Source: Sporosarcina psychrophila (lineage in GTDB: Bacteria; Bacillota; Bacilli; Bacillales_A; Planococcaceae). Taken from it: a stretch of 64,000 bases of DNA. The stretch spans positions 4,277,001-4,341,000 of the forward strand of contig NZ_CP014616.1 in assembly GCF_001590685.1 (NCBI RefSeq), read 5' to 3'. Of this stretch, positions 16,690 to 25,535 are shown one piece after another (within the stretch, counting starts at the first letter, position 1; every line of letters starts with the position of its first letter). Under the pieces are notes generated by a model. That model was not told the DNA's origin. It saw nothing but the letters and a program-made list of their open reading frames with translations, and ran no database searches. The position numbers and the translations under genes were made by a program.

Positions 16690-17853
16690 TTAAATACTTA
16701 AATTCCGTAATCGATCAACCGCTTTCTGCAGCACATCTACTTTCTGAACAAGCGCCAACCGAACGTATCCAGCGCCTTCAGAACCGAAGATACTGCCCGG
16801 AACCATGACAACACCACATTGGTCGATTACTTTAAATACAAATTCCTTATCATCCATCTCAAACGGATATTTTGCCCATACAAACATCCCGCCGTTTGAA
16901 GGAGTAGCAGACCAACCAATCTCCTCCATGCCTTTCATTAATACCCTATGGCGCGCAGAAAATTCTGCCCGCAGGCGATCCGTAATCTCTTCCGCATTAT
17001 CGAGCGCCATAACAGCCGCTTCCTGAATCGGACCGAACGTTCCATAATCCAAATTTGATTTGAGTTGTCTTAAAATATGTACTATCTCAGCATTACCTAC
17101 GATATAGGCGATACGTGCACCGGCAAGGCTAAAGCTTTTAGATAATGAATTAATCTCCATTCCGACCTCCATTGCACCGGGAGTCGATAGAAAACTAATT
17201 GGAGAATCACCTGTAAAATAGTATTCAGAATAAGCAGCGTCATGAAGCACAATAATATTGTATTTCTTGGCGAAAGCTACTACTTTCTCGAAAAATGCAC
17301 AATTCGGCATAGCAGGAACAGGGTTTCCTGGTAGATTCAAAATCAGCAATTTAGCTTTTTGTGCAATGTCTTCAGGAATTTCATCCAAATTAGGTAGAAA
17401 CCCGTTTTCTGCACGTAACGGCATCTCATATGGAACAGCGCCAGCAAGCTTAATGCCAGCCTCATAAGCTACGTAAGCAGGATTCGTTGTCAACACAAAG
17501 TCCCCTTCATTGCAAAAAGCGAGTGGCAGATGGACAAGTCCTTCTTGAGAACCCATTGTTTGAATGATTTCCGTTTCAGGATTGAGCATAACACCGGAAC
17601 GTCGTTCATAATAATTCGCGACGGCTTCGTTAAACCGTTTTGTGCCGCCAAGTGTATAGCCATATGTATTCGCCAGAGCGCTTTGTTCTGATAACACACG
17701 TCTCACTTTTTCGTCAGGAGGAAGATCCGGACTCCCAAGACTTAAATCAAAGACTTCAGCGCCCGTTGCTTTTTTCGCTTCGGCTGCTACTTTTAAATCG
17801 CCGAAAATGGCAGGTGCAAAAATGGACATTTTTAACGAAGGTTCAATCTTCAA
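16690..17853 (-). CDS. PLP-dependent class I/II aminotransferase (LL-DAP aminotransferase-like)
   Basis: 387 residues, fold type I. Visible are the PLP-site segments GSQEGL near residue 105, NLPGNP near 173, HDAAYSEYYF near 205 and the Schiff-base lysine in SLSKSFSLAGAR near 238; a late R in YVRLALV would bind the substrate carboxylate. The closest families are the diaminopimelate, aspartate and methionine aminotransferases of the DapL/YugH type. Start TTG at 17853 with AAGGAG 9 nt upstream. It is monocistronic. The substrate cannot be assigned from sequence. Confidence 0.9.
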   Translation of the reverse strand: MKIEPSLKMSIFAPAIFGDLKVAAEAKKATGAEVFDLSLGSPDLPPDEKVRRVLSEQSALANTYGYTLGGTKRFNEAVANYYERRSGVMLNPETEIIQTMGSQEGLVHLPLAFCNEGDFVLTTNPAYVAYEAGIKLAGAVPYEMPLRAENGFLPNLDEIPEDIAQKAKLLILNLPGNPVPAMPNCAFFEKVVAFAKKYNIIVLHDAAYSEYYFTGDSPISFLSTPGAMEVGMEINSLSKSFSLAGARIAYIVGNAEIVHILRQLKSNLDYGTFGPIQEAAVMALDNAEEITDRLRAEFSARHRVLMKGMEEIGWSATPSNGGMFVWAKYPFEMDDKEFVFKVIDQCGVVMVPGSIFGSEGAGYVRLALVQKVDVLQKAVDRLRNLSI

Positions 17854-17941
17854 TGGGAAACACTCCTTGTTTGTGGGAAATTGTTTTTAAGGAGTATTTT
17901 ATCACAAACTATGTAGCTAGTGTAAATAAGGTTGTAAAAAA

Positions 17942-18422
17942 GGTAATTTGATTTACCATTTATTCGCATAAAATACTAGCGAGAAGGGCTTGATAACCTC
18001 CATTTCCACTGGACTATTTTCGGCCCGCTTTCGACTACCTATTCATGACAGATTTACTGAGGGGTACTAGTGTGGCTACACTATTCAAGTGAAAAATGCA
18101 GTTGTTTTGGAAGAAAAGAATTTATGATATTCTATATAGTGTGTAAGTGCCGCTCGGAACGGAAATCAACGGGATTGAAGGTAATCGTACTTTTTCAGTG
18201 CCCTCATACATGTACTTATGAATTTGAAGTGCGACGGATGAAGGACCACCATACGATTATCGGAAAAACTGTGTAGGGATGCGACTGTGTTGCATCCCTA
18301 CACATCCAGACATCTCGATAATGGTAGAGTAGTCGTTCAATCCAAGCAATCCAAGTGCAACTATGCACGTAGCACCCAGTGTATGATCATTTTAATTACT
18401 GGTTAGTTAATCAACAGACGTG
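17942..18422 (+). repeat. Interspersed palindromic element, copy 1
   Basis: About 480 bp related along most of its length to copy 2 (23489-24218) and in its ends to copy 3 (51418-51706, opposite strand). The left end has TTGATTTACCATTT; the right end, read inward, has CTGTTGATTAACTAACC, giving inverted termini. Inside is a hairpin at 18250-18327 whose arms differ from copy 2 by paired changes. No ORF is shared between copies. Together with the flanks it accounts for the gene-free stretch 17854-18462. Confidence 0.75.
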
Positions 18423-18462
18423 GCATTCTATATCTTTGAATTCAACAGGATAAGCTTGTTAG

Positions 18463-19161
18463 TCACGAGGATCCATTCCCAGTCATATAAACTTCTTCAA
18501 ACGGTTGAATGATAACAAAACCTTCACCGCTAAACTCCATTTGAATCGATTCTCCACTACCGCGACCAAAGAAGGTCTTAATACTAATATCTGTTCGGAA
18601 CTCCGGTGTTAAATGGCCAGACCAGGCGACCGTTGCATTAGGATCTGTAATGACGGGTTCTCCAGGATGGACAAGTAGCGTTAGCGGCTCGAAATGGGTA
18701 GTAATCGCAACCTTGCCCTTCCCTTTCAACGTTACGTTGAACAGTCCACCAGACATCATGCCTGCCACTTTCTTCATAAGCTTAATATCCCATTCAATAG
18801 TTGGTTCAAACGCAAGAAGATCATTGCCGTTCACCGTAATCGATTCATTATTCAAATCGAAAATGGTTATCTTCTTCCCTTGATCCGCTAAGTAAAGCCG
18901 ACCATTCCCTGTTGCTTTCATCAGCGAAGTACCTTCACCCGTGAGCGCTTTTTTAAACATCATGCCTACACCATGCTCAAGCACTTTTTCCCGCTCGAAT
19001 TTAATCTGACCCGCATATGAGATCATGGAGCCCATCTTTGCCCAGACAAAGTCGGTTAGATTCACTTCCAGAATTCGCGGTGTTTCCAATTCAAAGTATT
19101 CACTTTCCCGCTCATCCTGCTTTGTTTGTTTAATGAATTCATTAATCGTATATTTCCCCAT
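18463..19161 (-). CDS. AIM24-family protein (first paralogue)
   Basis: 232 residues of all-beta character with many Gly-flanked strands, the AIM24 (TIGR00266-like) fold. Recognisable segments are GSMISYAG near residue 43, GVGMMFKKALTGEGTSLMKATG near 64-86 and GEGFVIIQPFEEVY near 210. The family is named after a yeast mitochondrial protein; the bacterial function is unknown. Start ATG with AAGGGGAG upstream. It follows the lysine operon on the same strand, but the hairpin at 19235-19265 lies between. A second, clearly different family member sits at 28308-29105. Confidence 0.85.
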   Translation of the reverse strand: MGKYTINEFIKQTKQDERESEYFELETPRILEVNLTDFVWAKMGSMISYAGQIKFEREKVLEHGVGMMFKKALTGEGTSLMKATGNGRLYLADQGKKITIFDLNNESITVNGNDLLAFEPTIEWDIKLMKKVAGMMSGGLFNVTLKGKGKVAITTHFEPLTLLVHPGEPVITDPNATVAWSGHLTPEFRTDISIKTFFGRGSGESIQMEFSGEGFVIIQPFEEVYMTGNGSS

Positions 19162-19232
19162 CTATATCTCCCCTTTCGTAACAATGCCTATTACTTGTTG
19201 TCGAAACTTAATTTTCGACTGTCATTGTACCA

Positions 19233-19267
19233 AGAAAAAATCCTGAGAGGTCTTCCCCTTCAGGACT
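19233..19267 (-). terminator. Terminator of the lysine-degradation operon
   Basis: TCCTGA (19241-19246) pairs with TCAGGA (19260-19265) around a 13-nt loop. On the minus strand TTTTTTC follows. It separates the acyl-CoA dehydrogenase gene from the AIM24 gene. Confidence 0.75.
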
Positions 19268-19273
19268 GTAATT

Positions 19274-20464
19274 TCACTCAAACGGCCATTCAGGTAGCCG
19301 ATTACTCAATTTCTTATCTTCACGATACCCAAGCACATATTCTGCCTGCATAACCGTATGGATCTCACGAGTTCCTTCATAGATGACAGGCGCCTTTGAG
19401 TTTCGCAGGAACCTGGCGACAGGGTATTCATCCGAATAACCATAAGCCCCATGAATCTGGAATGCATCATCCGCTGCTTTATTGGCAAAATCGCATGCCT
19501 GCCATTTCGCCAGCGACGTTTCGCGCGTATTGCGCAAGCCATTATTTTTCATGTCACCTGCTCGATAGACAAGAAGTCGGCTCATCTGATAGCCCGCTTC
19601 CATGTTAGCAATCATTTGTTGGACGAGTTGGTGTCTGCCGATTTCCTTACCGAACGTTTCCCGTGCATGACAATATTTCACGCTTTCTTCGAGGCAACCC
19701 ATGATTAAGCCAACCGCTCCCGCAGCGACAGTGAAACGCCCATTATCAAGTGACGCCATGGCAATTTTAAATCCATCGCCTTCTTCACCTACTAAATTCG
19801 CAGCCGGGATACGCATATCCTCGAAAAATAGTTCGCCTGTATTGCCTGCACGAATACCGTATTTTCCTTTGATCGCTTTCGATGAAAAACCTGGTGTCGT
19901 TCGTTCGACGATGAACGCGCTAATACCATGGTGTTTTTTTGCTTTATCCGTATAGGCAAAAACGAGGAAATGATCCGCGACATCACAAAGGGAAATCCAT
20001 GTTTTTTGACCGTTTAATACATAGTCATCTCCGTCACGCACGGCAGTTGTTGCCATTGCCGCAACGTCGGAACCTGCACCCGGTTCTGTCAACCCGAATG
20101 CACCTATTTTTTCACCCTTCGCTTGTGGTACAAGGTATTTCTGCTTCTGTTCTTCATCGCCCCACTGCAGTAGACTCATCGAGTTCAAGCCGATATGGAC
20201 CGATACCGCTGTCCGGAACGCCGTATCTCCACGTTCCAATTCTTCACACAGTATTGCGAGCGAATTATAATCCATTCCACTGCCACCATATTTTTCGGGT
20301 ATACACACGCCCATGAAGCCAAGATCCGCAAGCTTCTTCCAAATCGCCTGATCGAATCCACCTTGTGCATCCCATTTCTGGATATGGGGCATAATTTCTG
20401 CGTCGACAAACTGACGCGCCGTTTTCCTCAGCATCTTCTGTTCTTCCGTAAATCCGAAGTCCAC
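19274..20464 (-). CDS. Acyl-CoA dehydrogenase, possibly glutaryl-CoA dehydrogenase
   Basis: About 396 residues, FAD-dependent fold. Motifs: FGLTEPGAGSD near residue 130 and KTWISLCDVADHF near 160 (FAD/substrate), the R-E-T-FG-KEIGRHQLVQ segment near 270, and the catalytic glutamate in IYEGTREIH near 365. It oxidises acyl-CoA thioesters, passing electrons to an ETF. I chose GTG at 20464, 8 nt after AAAGGAG; the ATG at 20482 lies before that ribosome site. It is the last gene of the operon with lysine 6-dehydrogenase and an aldehyde dehydrogenase, so glutaryl-CoA, a lysine breakdown intermediate, is an attractive substrate. Chain specificity cannot be read from sequence. Confidence 0.88.
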   Translation of the reverse strand: MDFGFTEEQKMLRKTARQFVDAEIMPHIQKWDAQGGFDQAIWKKLADLGFMGVCIPEKYGGSGMDYNSLAILCEELERGDTAFRTAVSVHIGLNSMSLLQWGDEEQKQKYLVPQAKGEKIGAFGLTEPGAGSDVAAMATTAVRDGDDYVLNGQKTWISLCDVADHFLVFAYTDKAKKHHGISAFIVERTTPGFSSKAIKGKYGIRAGNTGELFFEDMRIPAANLVGEEGDGFKIAMASLDNGRFTVAAGAVGLIMGCLEESVKYCHARETFGKEIGRHQLVQQMIANMEAGYQMSRLLVYRAGDMKNNGLRNTRETSLAKWQACDFANKAADDAFQIHGAYGYSDEYPVARFLRNSKAPVIYEGTREIHTVMQAEYVLGYREDKKLSNRLPEWPFE

Positions 20465-20522
20465 CTCTTCATCTCCTTTCATAAACCACTATGTCGTTAG
20501 TGAGATTGGAAACTATACGTTT

Positions 20523-21689
20523 TCAACATGGAACATTGTTCGACTCGATACTTTCTTCGATAACGACACCGCGCTTTTTCATCTCTTCAATATACAATTC
20601 ACCGGGTACGATATTCTCTGGCGGATGGACTCCACGTTTCGAAATAGTGCCATTGCCAATCATTTGTGCCACGATGGAAATCGTATTTGCCGTCGCACGA
20701 GCCATCGCAGTCTCGTTTACTGCAGTGTCTTTCTCCGTAATAAGGTCATATTCGTATGTTACTGGCATAGCACTTTTTTCACCGCTCACAATAACGCGTA
20801 GCAACACTGCATCTGATTTCTTACCGAGGCGAAGTTGAGGCGACAGATGCTCTCTCATGACGTCGCGGACTTTCACTTTTTGACCGTCAACAGTCACTTC
20901 GTTGTCCCGAGATAACAAACCTAGATCGACAAGCAGCTGGAACTTCTCTGCGTGCCCTTTGTAACGAATCGTCTTGTATTCAAGTGTCTCCACGTCCGGG
21001 AACGACTTCGTTAGTGTCGACGTGCCACCTGATGTATGAAACGCTTCAAGCTCGCCGTATTTATCAAAATGGATTGTTTCGATTTCGGACAATGATGGAA
21101 CTTCCAACAGTTGCCCGTTTCTAATAACGTGGGAAGGGTCAGTGTAATGATCAAACACGCCTTCCAGTGAAAAGACGACATTATAATTAAGTGGCGGCTC
21201 CGGCTTTATCGGAATTCCTCCAACATATAGTTTGATGGAATTAACCTTTTCGAGTTTTCCCGCCCCGTAACCAGTAAGAATATTAATCATTCCAGGAGCT
21301 ACCCCTAGATCCGGAATGATTGTCACGCCTTTTGCAATCGCCTGATCCGCCAGACCGAGCACCGCATCCGTAGCGCCACCGATATGACCGCCAAGATCAA
21401 TGGAATGGACACCGATATCTACTGCGATTCGGGCAACCTTTTCATTAAACGTATAGAATAGCGCATTGATAACCACATCCCCTAATGCCATCACTTCACT
21501 TAATTGCTTATCGTTTTTAGCATCCAGTAACAGGATATCAAGCTTATCGGACATGAGTTCCTCCGCAAAGTCTTCCGCTTGCTTGACGTTCAGATCCGCT
21601 AAATAAACTTTTTCGACGTCATCACCCTTCACTAGATCGCGTGCCGCCTCTTTCCCCATTAAACCTGCTCCAAGTATGACAACCTTCAT
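20523..21689 (-). CDS. L-lysine 6-dehydrogenase
   Basis: 388 residues of the saccharopine dehydrogenase fold. N-terminal NAD-binding motif [15 protein letters not shown] near residue 6; segments [45 protein letters not shown] and [13 protein letters not shown] follow. These match, nearly word for word, what I recall of the Geobacillus stearothermophilus enzyme, which oxidatively deaminates the epsilon-amino group of lysine with NAD, giving 2-aminoadipate semialdehyde (spontaneously piperideine-6-carboxylate). Start ATG with AAGGGGATGGGG upstream. It lies 24 bp after the aldehyde dehydrogenase gene, whose product can oxidise that semialdehyde to 2-aminoadipate. The call is strong from both sequence and context. 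Confidence 0.88.
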   Translation of the reverse strand: MKVVILGAGLMGKEAARDLVKGDDVEKVYLADLNVKQAEDFAEELMSDKLDILLLDAKNDKQLSEVMALGDVVINALFYTFNEKVARIAVDIGVHSIDLGGHIGGATDAVLGLADQAIAKGVTIIPDLGVAPGMINILTGYGAGKLEKVNSIKLYVGGIPIKPEPPLNYNVVFSLEGVFDHYTDPSHVIRNGQLLEVPSLSEIETIHFDKYGELEAFHTSGGTSTLTKSFPDVETLEYKTIRYKGHAEKFQLLVDLGLLSRDNEVTVDGQKVKVRDVMREHLSPQLRLGKKSDAVLLRVIVSGEKSAMPVTYEYDLITEKDTAVNETAMARATANTISIVAQMIGNGTISKRGVHPPENIVPGELYIEEMKKRGVVIEESIESNNVPC

Positions 21690-21713
21690 TTCCCCATCCC
21701 CTTACGTTAGGAA

Positions 21714-23192
21714 TTAATCCGTGTCAATCTGCGCCCGTTGCAATTTCCCGCTGAAGTCTATATAAATACTCTTCCATTCAGTGAAGACATCCAGTGCAGC
21801 AACGCCAGAATCGCGGTGTCCGTTGCCCGTACCCTTTGTTCCGCCGAATGGCAGATGGATTTCGGCACCCGTCGTTCCCGCATTCACGTAGACAATACCC
21901 GTATCTAGATCACGTTGTGCTCGGAATACTTTATTGACATCGCGTGAGAAAATCGAACTTGAAAGTCCAAATTTCACACTGTTATTAACCTCAATGGCTT
22001 CATCTAGACTTGAAACTTCAATCAGCGAAACAACAGGTCCGAAAATCTCTTCTTGCGCAAGGCGGCTATCCCATTTCACATCTGTGAATAAAGTTGGTTC
22101 GTAATAATGACCATCTGCAAGCTTTCCATCTGTTAATATATGTCCACCTGCAAGAAGTTTCGCACCTTCATCCTTACCAATTCCGACGTAGCCATGAATT
22201 TTATCAAGCGCTTTTTGATTGATTACTGGGCCAATTTTTACTGATTCGTCCATTCCATCGCCAATCGATAACACTTTCATCGCTTCCACGAGTTTTTGCT
22301 CGAGTTCTTCCTTTACATCTGTATGCACGATGACACGGCTACATGCCGTACAACGCTGACCCGCTGTTCCGAATGCACTCCAAAGAATCCCTTCCACTGC
22401 CAGTTCGATATCCGCATCATCCATAACGATGACCGCATTTTTACCACCCATTTCAAGTGATACTTTTTTCAAATGACGTCCACCTGTTTCCGCAACATGA
22501 CGACCTGTTTCAGTCGACCCTGTGAATGAAATAACGCGAACATCGGGATGTTCAATCATTGCCGTCCCAACTTCTGCTCCCGACCCGAAAACGATATTCG
22601 CAACGCCTGCTGGGAGTCCTGCTTCTTCAAATATAAGCGCCATTTCATACGCCATCATAGGTGTTTCCGTCGCCGGTTTCCAAATGAAAGTATTGCCCGC
22701 GACAATTGCTGGGAACGATTTCCATGTCGCAATTGCCACCGGAAAGTTCCAAGGTGTAATAAGTCCGACAACACCGATTGGTGCACGGACACTCATTGCG
22801 AACTTGTCTTGAAGCTCTGAAGGTACTGTTTCCCCGAACATGCGGCGTCCCTCACCAGCCATGTAGAACGCCATATCAATGCCTTCCTGCACTTCACCGC
22901 GCGCCTCTTCGATGACCTTCCCCATTTCTTTCGTCAACACTTGCGATAAGTGTTCTTTCTTTTCTTTCATAAGTCGTCCAATTTCATATAAAAAGTCTGC
23001 ACGTTTCGGTGCGGGAACGAGTGCCCATTTTTTCTGAGCCTCTTTCGCCGACTTTACTGCAAGACTCACATCTTCTTTAGTCGATAATCTTACTTGTGCC
23101 AACTCCTTACCATTTGCTGGATTCAAGACTGCAGTATAATCTGCTCCCCCTGCCTCCTGCCATGTACCTCCGATATAATTGTTCAGTTGCAT
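21714..23192 (-). CDS. Aldehyde dehydrogenase (probable 2-aminoadipate-semialdehyde dehydrogenase)
   Basis: About 492 residues, NAD(P)-dependent ALDH superfamily. Motifs: TPWNFPVAIATWK near residue 150 and SFTGSTETGR near 225 (cofactor), the general-base glutamate in SLEMGGKNAV near 250, and the catalytic cysteine in GTAGQRCTACS near 285. The C-terminal NAGTTGAEIHLPFGG segment resembles semialdehyde-oxidising members. Start ATG at 23192 with AAGGGG upstream, rather than the ATG at 23237, which lies inside the cre box region. It is the first gene of the operon with lysine 6-dehydrogenase, whose product would be its substrate. The superfamily is certain; the substrate is inferred from context. 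Confidence 0.9.
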   Translation of the reverse strand: MQLNNYIGGTWQEAGGADYTAVLNPANGKELAQVRLSTKEDVSLAVKSAKEAQKKWALVPAPKRADFLYEIGRLMKEKKEHLSQVLTKEMGKVIEEARGEVQEGIDMAFYMAGEGRRMFGETVPSELQDKFAMSVRAPIGVVGLITPWNFPVAIATWKSFPAIVAGNTFIWKPATETPMMAYEMALIFEEAGLPAGVANIVFGSGAEVGTAMIEHPDVRVISFTGSTETGRHVAETGGRHLKKVSLEMGGKNAVIVMDDADIELAVEGILWSAFGTAGQRCTACSRVIVHTDVKEELEQKLVEAMKVLSIGDGMDESVKIGPVINQKALDKIHGYVGIGKDEGAKLLAGGHILTDGKLADGHYYEPTLFTDVKWDSRLAQEEIFGPVVSLIEVSSLDEAIEVNNSVKFGLSSSIFSRDVNKVFRAQRDLDTGIVYVNAGTTGAEIHLPFGGTKGTGNGHRDSGVAALDVFTEWKSIYIDFSGKLQRAQIDTD

Positions 23193-23224
23193 TGCAACAT
23201 TCCCCTTTCTATAACACAGCATTT

Positions 23225-23238
23225 TGAAAGCGCTCACA
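23225..23238. promoter_or_regulatory. CcpA cre box before the lysine-degradation operon
   Basis: TGAAAGCGCTCACA matches the cre consensus TGWNANCGNTNWCA at every position and is nearly palindromic. It lies 33-46 bp upstream of the aldehyde dehydrogenase start, where bound CcpA would block transcription. Carbon catabolite repression of lysine breakdown is the direct inference. Confidence 0.75.
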
Positions 23239-23488
23239 TCTATTTAACTAATTTCGACATTTCCTACGCAATTCCTTTAATCTTCCGACAACTATAATTT
23301 TACTTCCCTCCTACTTAAACACAATAAGCTATGAAAAACCCCCAATAACCAAGCTATTCGAGGGATGAGATTATTATTCATACTATGAACCCCATTTCCT
23401 CGAATTTTTCTCTTTGTCAGCACCACACCGAACGTGAGATAATTTCTCTTCACCTTCATCCCTGTTTAAAGTTCATATACAAAATACC

Positions 23489-24218
23489 ACGTCCGTTGAT
23501 TAACCATTTTCTTGCATAAAGAGCAGGTAAGAAAGGCTTGAAAAACTCTATTTTCACTCAATCATTTCCGGTCTGCTTTCGGCGAACTATTCATGACATC
23601 TTTACCGAGTGGCAAGTATGGCTAGAAATGACTACGTCATTCCTAGCCATACTTGTTTCGATCATCCTGCTGCGAATAGTTGCCTGTCGCATTCCTACAA
23701 CGTTCAAGTGAAAAATACAGCTATTTTCCAAAAAAGAATAGATGACTTTTTATAAAGGTTGTAAGTGCCCGAAGATACAATTTCGGACACTCTAGCACTT
23801 TGTATAATGTGTTCCTTGCTTACTTTTAGTATAGAGTCTGCATATTATCATGCGATGGACTATAAGAAAGTGACTCTTCCTTAACTAAAAAAGACAAGAC
23901 TATGGAGAAAACATCAGCCGCCAAAATTGTATCTTTGGCGGCTATTATCCAGATAAGAAGCGTCGCTATTCTTTCGTCCCGAAAAGTTTTAGCACTTTGT
24001 TTACGTATCCATTTGGAGAGCGACGGATGAATAAGCACCATACGATTACCGAAAAAATGTGTAGGAATGCGATGAAGTCGCATTCCTACACATCAAGACA
24101 TCTCGGTAATCGTATAGAGGTCGTTCAATCCAAAGCAATCCAAAAGTAATTGTACACGAAGCGCCTAGTGTTGGATTTAGTTATTTACTGGTTGTTTTTG
24201 GGTGATCAACACATGTGA
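23489..24218 (+). repeat. Interspersed palindromic element, copy 2 (longest)
   Basis: About 730 bp with inverted termini (left CGTTGATTAACCATTTTC; right, read inward, GTTGATCACCCAAAAAC). It has two strong hairpins: A at 23613-23655 (20-bp stem, one mismatch) and B at 24040-24115 (outer 13 bp, inner 16 bp, both perfect). Between them is a stretch of about 200 bp bounded by TAGCACTTTGT repeated directly (near 23796 and 23990) that has no counterpart in copy 1 and contains its own hairpin AGCCGCCAAA/TTTGGCGGCT. No convincing ORF. The rest of the gene-free stretch 23239-24369 holds a weak hairpin near 23325-23365 and the terminator at 24228; I see nothing else. Confidence 0.75.
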
Positions 24219-24225
24219 CAAAATG

Positions 24226-24272
24226 CAGAAAAACTCCGCACTGGATATATCGATCCCATGCGGAGTTTTCAT
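24226..24272 (-). terminator. Terminator of the first SEC-C gene
   Basis: GAAAACTCCGCA (near 24229-24240) pairs with TGCGGAGTTTTC (24259-24270), with T runs on both sides. The stem and loop are closely similar to the terminator at 25478-25520, so the two probably share an origin. Confidence 0.9.
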
Positions 24273-24369
24273 AATGAAAAAATATTTAATTTGTACGTTA
24301 TTTTGGTTTCAGGTTATGTAATACCCATTTGGTGTATATCCATTTCTGCACTATTGCTAATACCACGGA

Positions 24370-25413
24370 TTATTCTTTTTCTTGCTGACGGCTCCGTTCG
24401 TACATTTCAATGACAAATTCACGGATGTTATCTGCATGTTTCATCATCGAACTTGTCGATACAACGAACAATTTCGCAATTTCAGCGTTCGTCAATTCTT
24501 CATCCTCCATAATTCCTAAATCAACTGCTACAAAAAATACGGCAGCGGCAATAACGCCAGGTTTACGGAAATTGGGGCGCTCTTTCAAAAAGTACGTTAC
24601 GACAATATTTCTCAGTAATTCACGCGCTTCTTTAGGCGTATTTCTTAACTCAAGTACTTCATCCAGACTCTCGATTACTTCCTGCTGAACCGGTGTAAAA
24701 TCATGCTCTATGAGTTCATCTACTGTTCGTGAATCCCTGGCAAGCAAAATTTCGTAGACATCCGTCATATGCTCTTTATAGAACGCAAGACTCTTATCGA
24801 ATCCGCTTGACTCCGCAAGTTCAACTATCTGTTTTTCGAGTGCACCATTCCAATCATTAATGAACATAAGCGAAGAAATTACATAGATATCATTGTTCTG
24901 GTCCCGATTATCGGGTAAAACAATGCCGAATATGAATGAATGCTCTTCCAGTAGCATTCCTTCTTTCTTTTCAAGATTGAATATGCCCTCGCCAAGTATT
25001 TCTTGGACAATAACATATCCTTCTTTCACTTCTTTCACCTTAGCAAACAGTACAACAGGCTCTTTCCATAATTCCAGAACGGATCGAACTGTCTCTCTTA
25101 TCGGGCTATTCAACACTCTTAGGAGGTGACGCTTCCACAAATCACGGCGTGCAACGAATAAGAAATATTCACTAACAGCCTCCTCAACATCATCCGGTCC
25201 CATCAGTTTTTCAAGTTTACTTTTCCAGTGTCTTCTATGGCTTTCGAACTCTGATATATCAGCTGGGCTTGTAGCCTGTTCATATGCACCAAAGATGATA
25301 CGCTCAAGTTCCTCATCAATAAGCGTCTCTAAAGGTGATTCATTTTTCTCCGCACAACACTTTTTATATTTCTTTCCGCTCCCACATGGACACGGATCGT
25401 TTCGTCCAACCAT
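24370..25413 (-). CDS. SEC-C motif protein of unknown function
   Basis: About 347 residues. The N terminus is a canonical zinc-binding SEC-C motif, GRNDPCPCGSGKKYKKCC (CxC...CC), as at the C terminus of SecA and in YecA-like proteins. The remainder is mostly helical and acidic, with no known catalytic motif, and includes a lysine/glutamate-rich C-terminal helix. Start ATG at 25413 with AGGACGTGGG upstream; a TTG 18 nt earlier is less likely. The first 150 residues align with those of the longer SEC-C/TPR protein at 29252-31075 (same motif, EELERI/EELDRVL, WKSKLEKL/WVNRLTGS, EAVSEYFLF/EAASEFYLF), so the two are paralogues. The function is unknown. Confidence 0.8.
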   Translation of the reverse strand: MVGRNDPCPCGSGKKYKKCCAEKNESPLETLIDEELERIIFGAYEQATSPADISEFESHRRHWKSKLEKLMGPDDVEEAVSEYFLFVARRDLWKRHLLRVLNSPIRETVRSVLELWKEPVVLFAKVKEVKEGYVIVQEILGEGIFNLEKKEGMLLEEHSFIFGIVLPDNRDQNNDIYVISSLMFINDWNGALEKQIVELAESSGFDKSLAFYKEHMTDVYEILLARDSRTVDELIEHDFTPVQQEVIESLDEVLELRNTPKEARELLRNIVVTYFLKERPNFRKPGVIAAAVFFVAVDLGIMEDEELTNAEIAKLFVVSTSSMMKHADNIREFVIEMYERSRQQEKE

Positions 25414-25475
25414 TTTCCCACGTCCTAACAATTATACGTTAATAATATTTACCTCACATTCAATAGTAACAGAAA

Positions 25476-25520
25476 CAAAAAAACTCCGCAGTGGTATATA
25501 TATATACCCATGCGGAGCAC
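25476..25520 (-). terminator. Terminator of the MFS exporter gene
   Basis: CTCCGCA (25484-25490) pairs with TGCGGAG (25511-25517), extended inward through TGGTATA/TATACCC. The minus strand ends in TTTTTTTG. It is nearly a copy of the terminator at 24226-24272. Confidence 0.9.
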
Positions 25521-25535
25521 TCTTTAATCCATCGC

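Noticed and set aside
18070-18276. 68-codon frame inside the interspersed element copy 1
   Set aside because: Not shared with the other copies and without a proper start.
23826-24083. 85-codon frame inside the interspersed element copy 2
   Set aside because: It crosses the segment that copy 1 lacks and part of hairpin B, is not kept in copies 1 or 3, and lacks a ribosome site.
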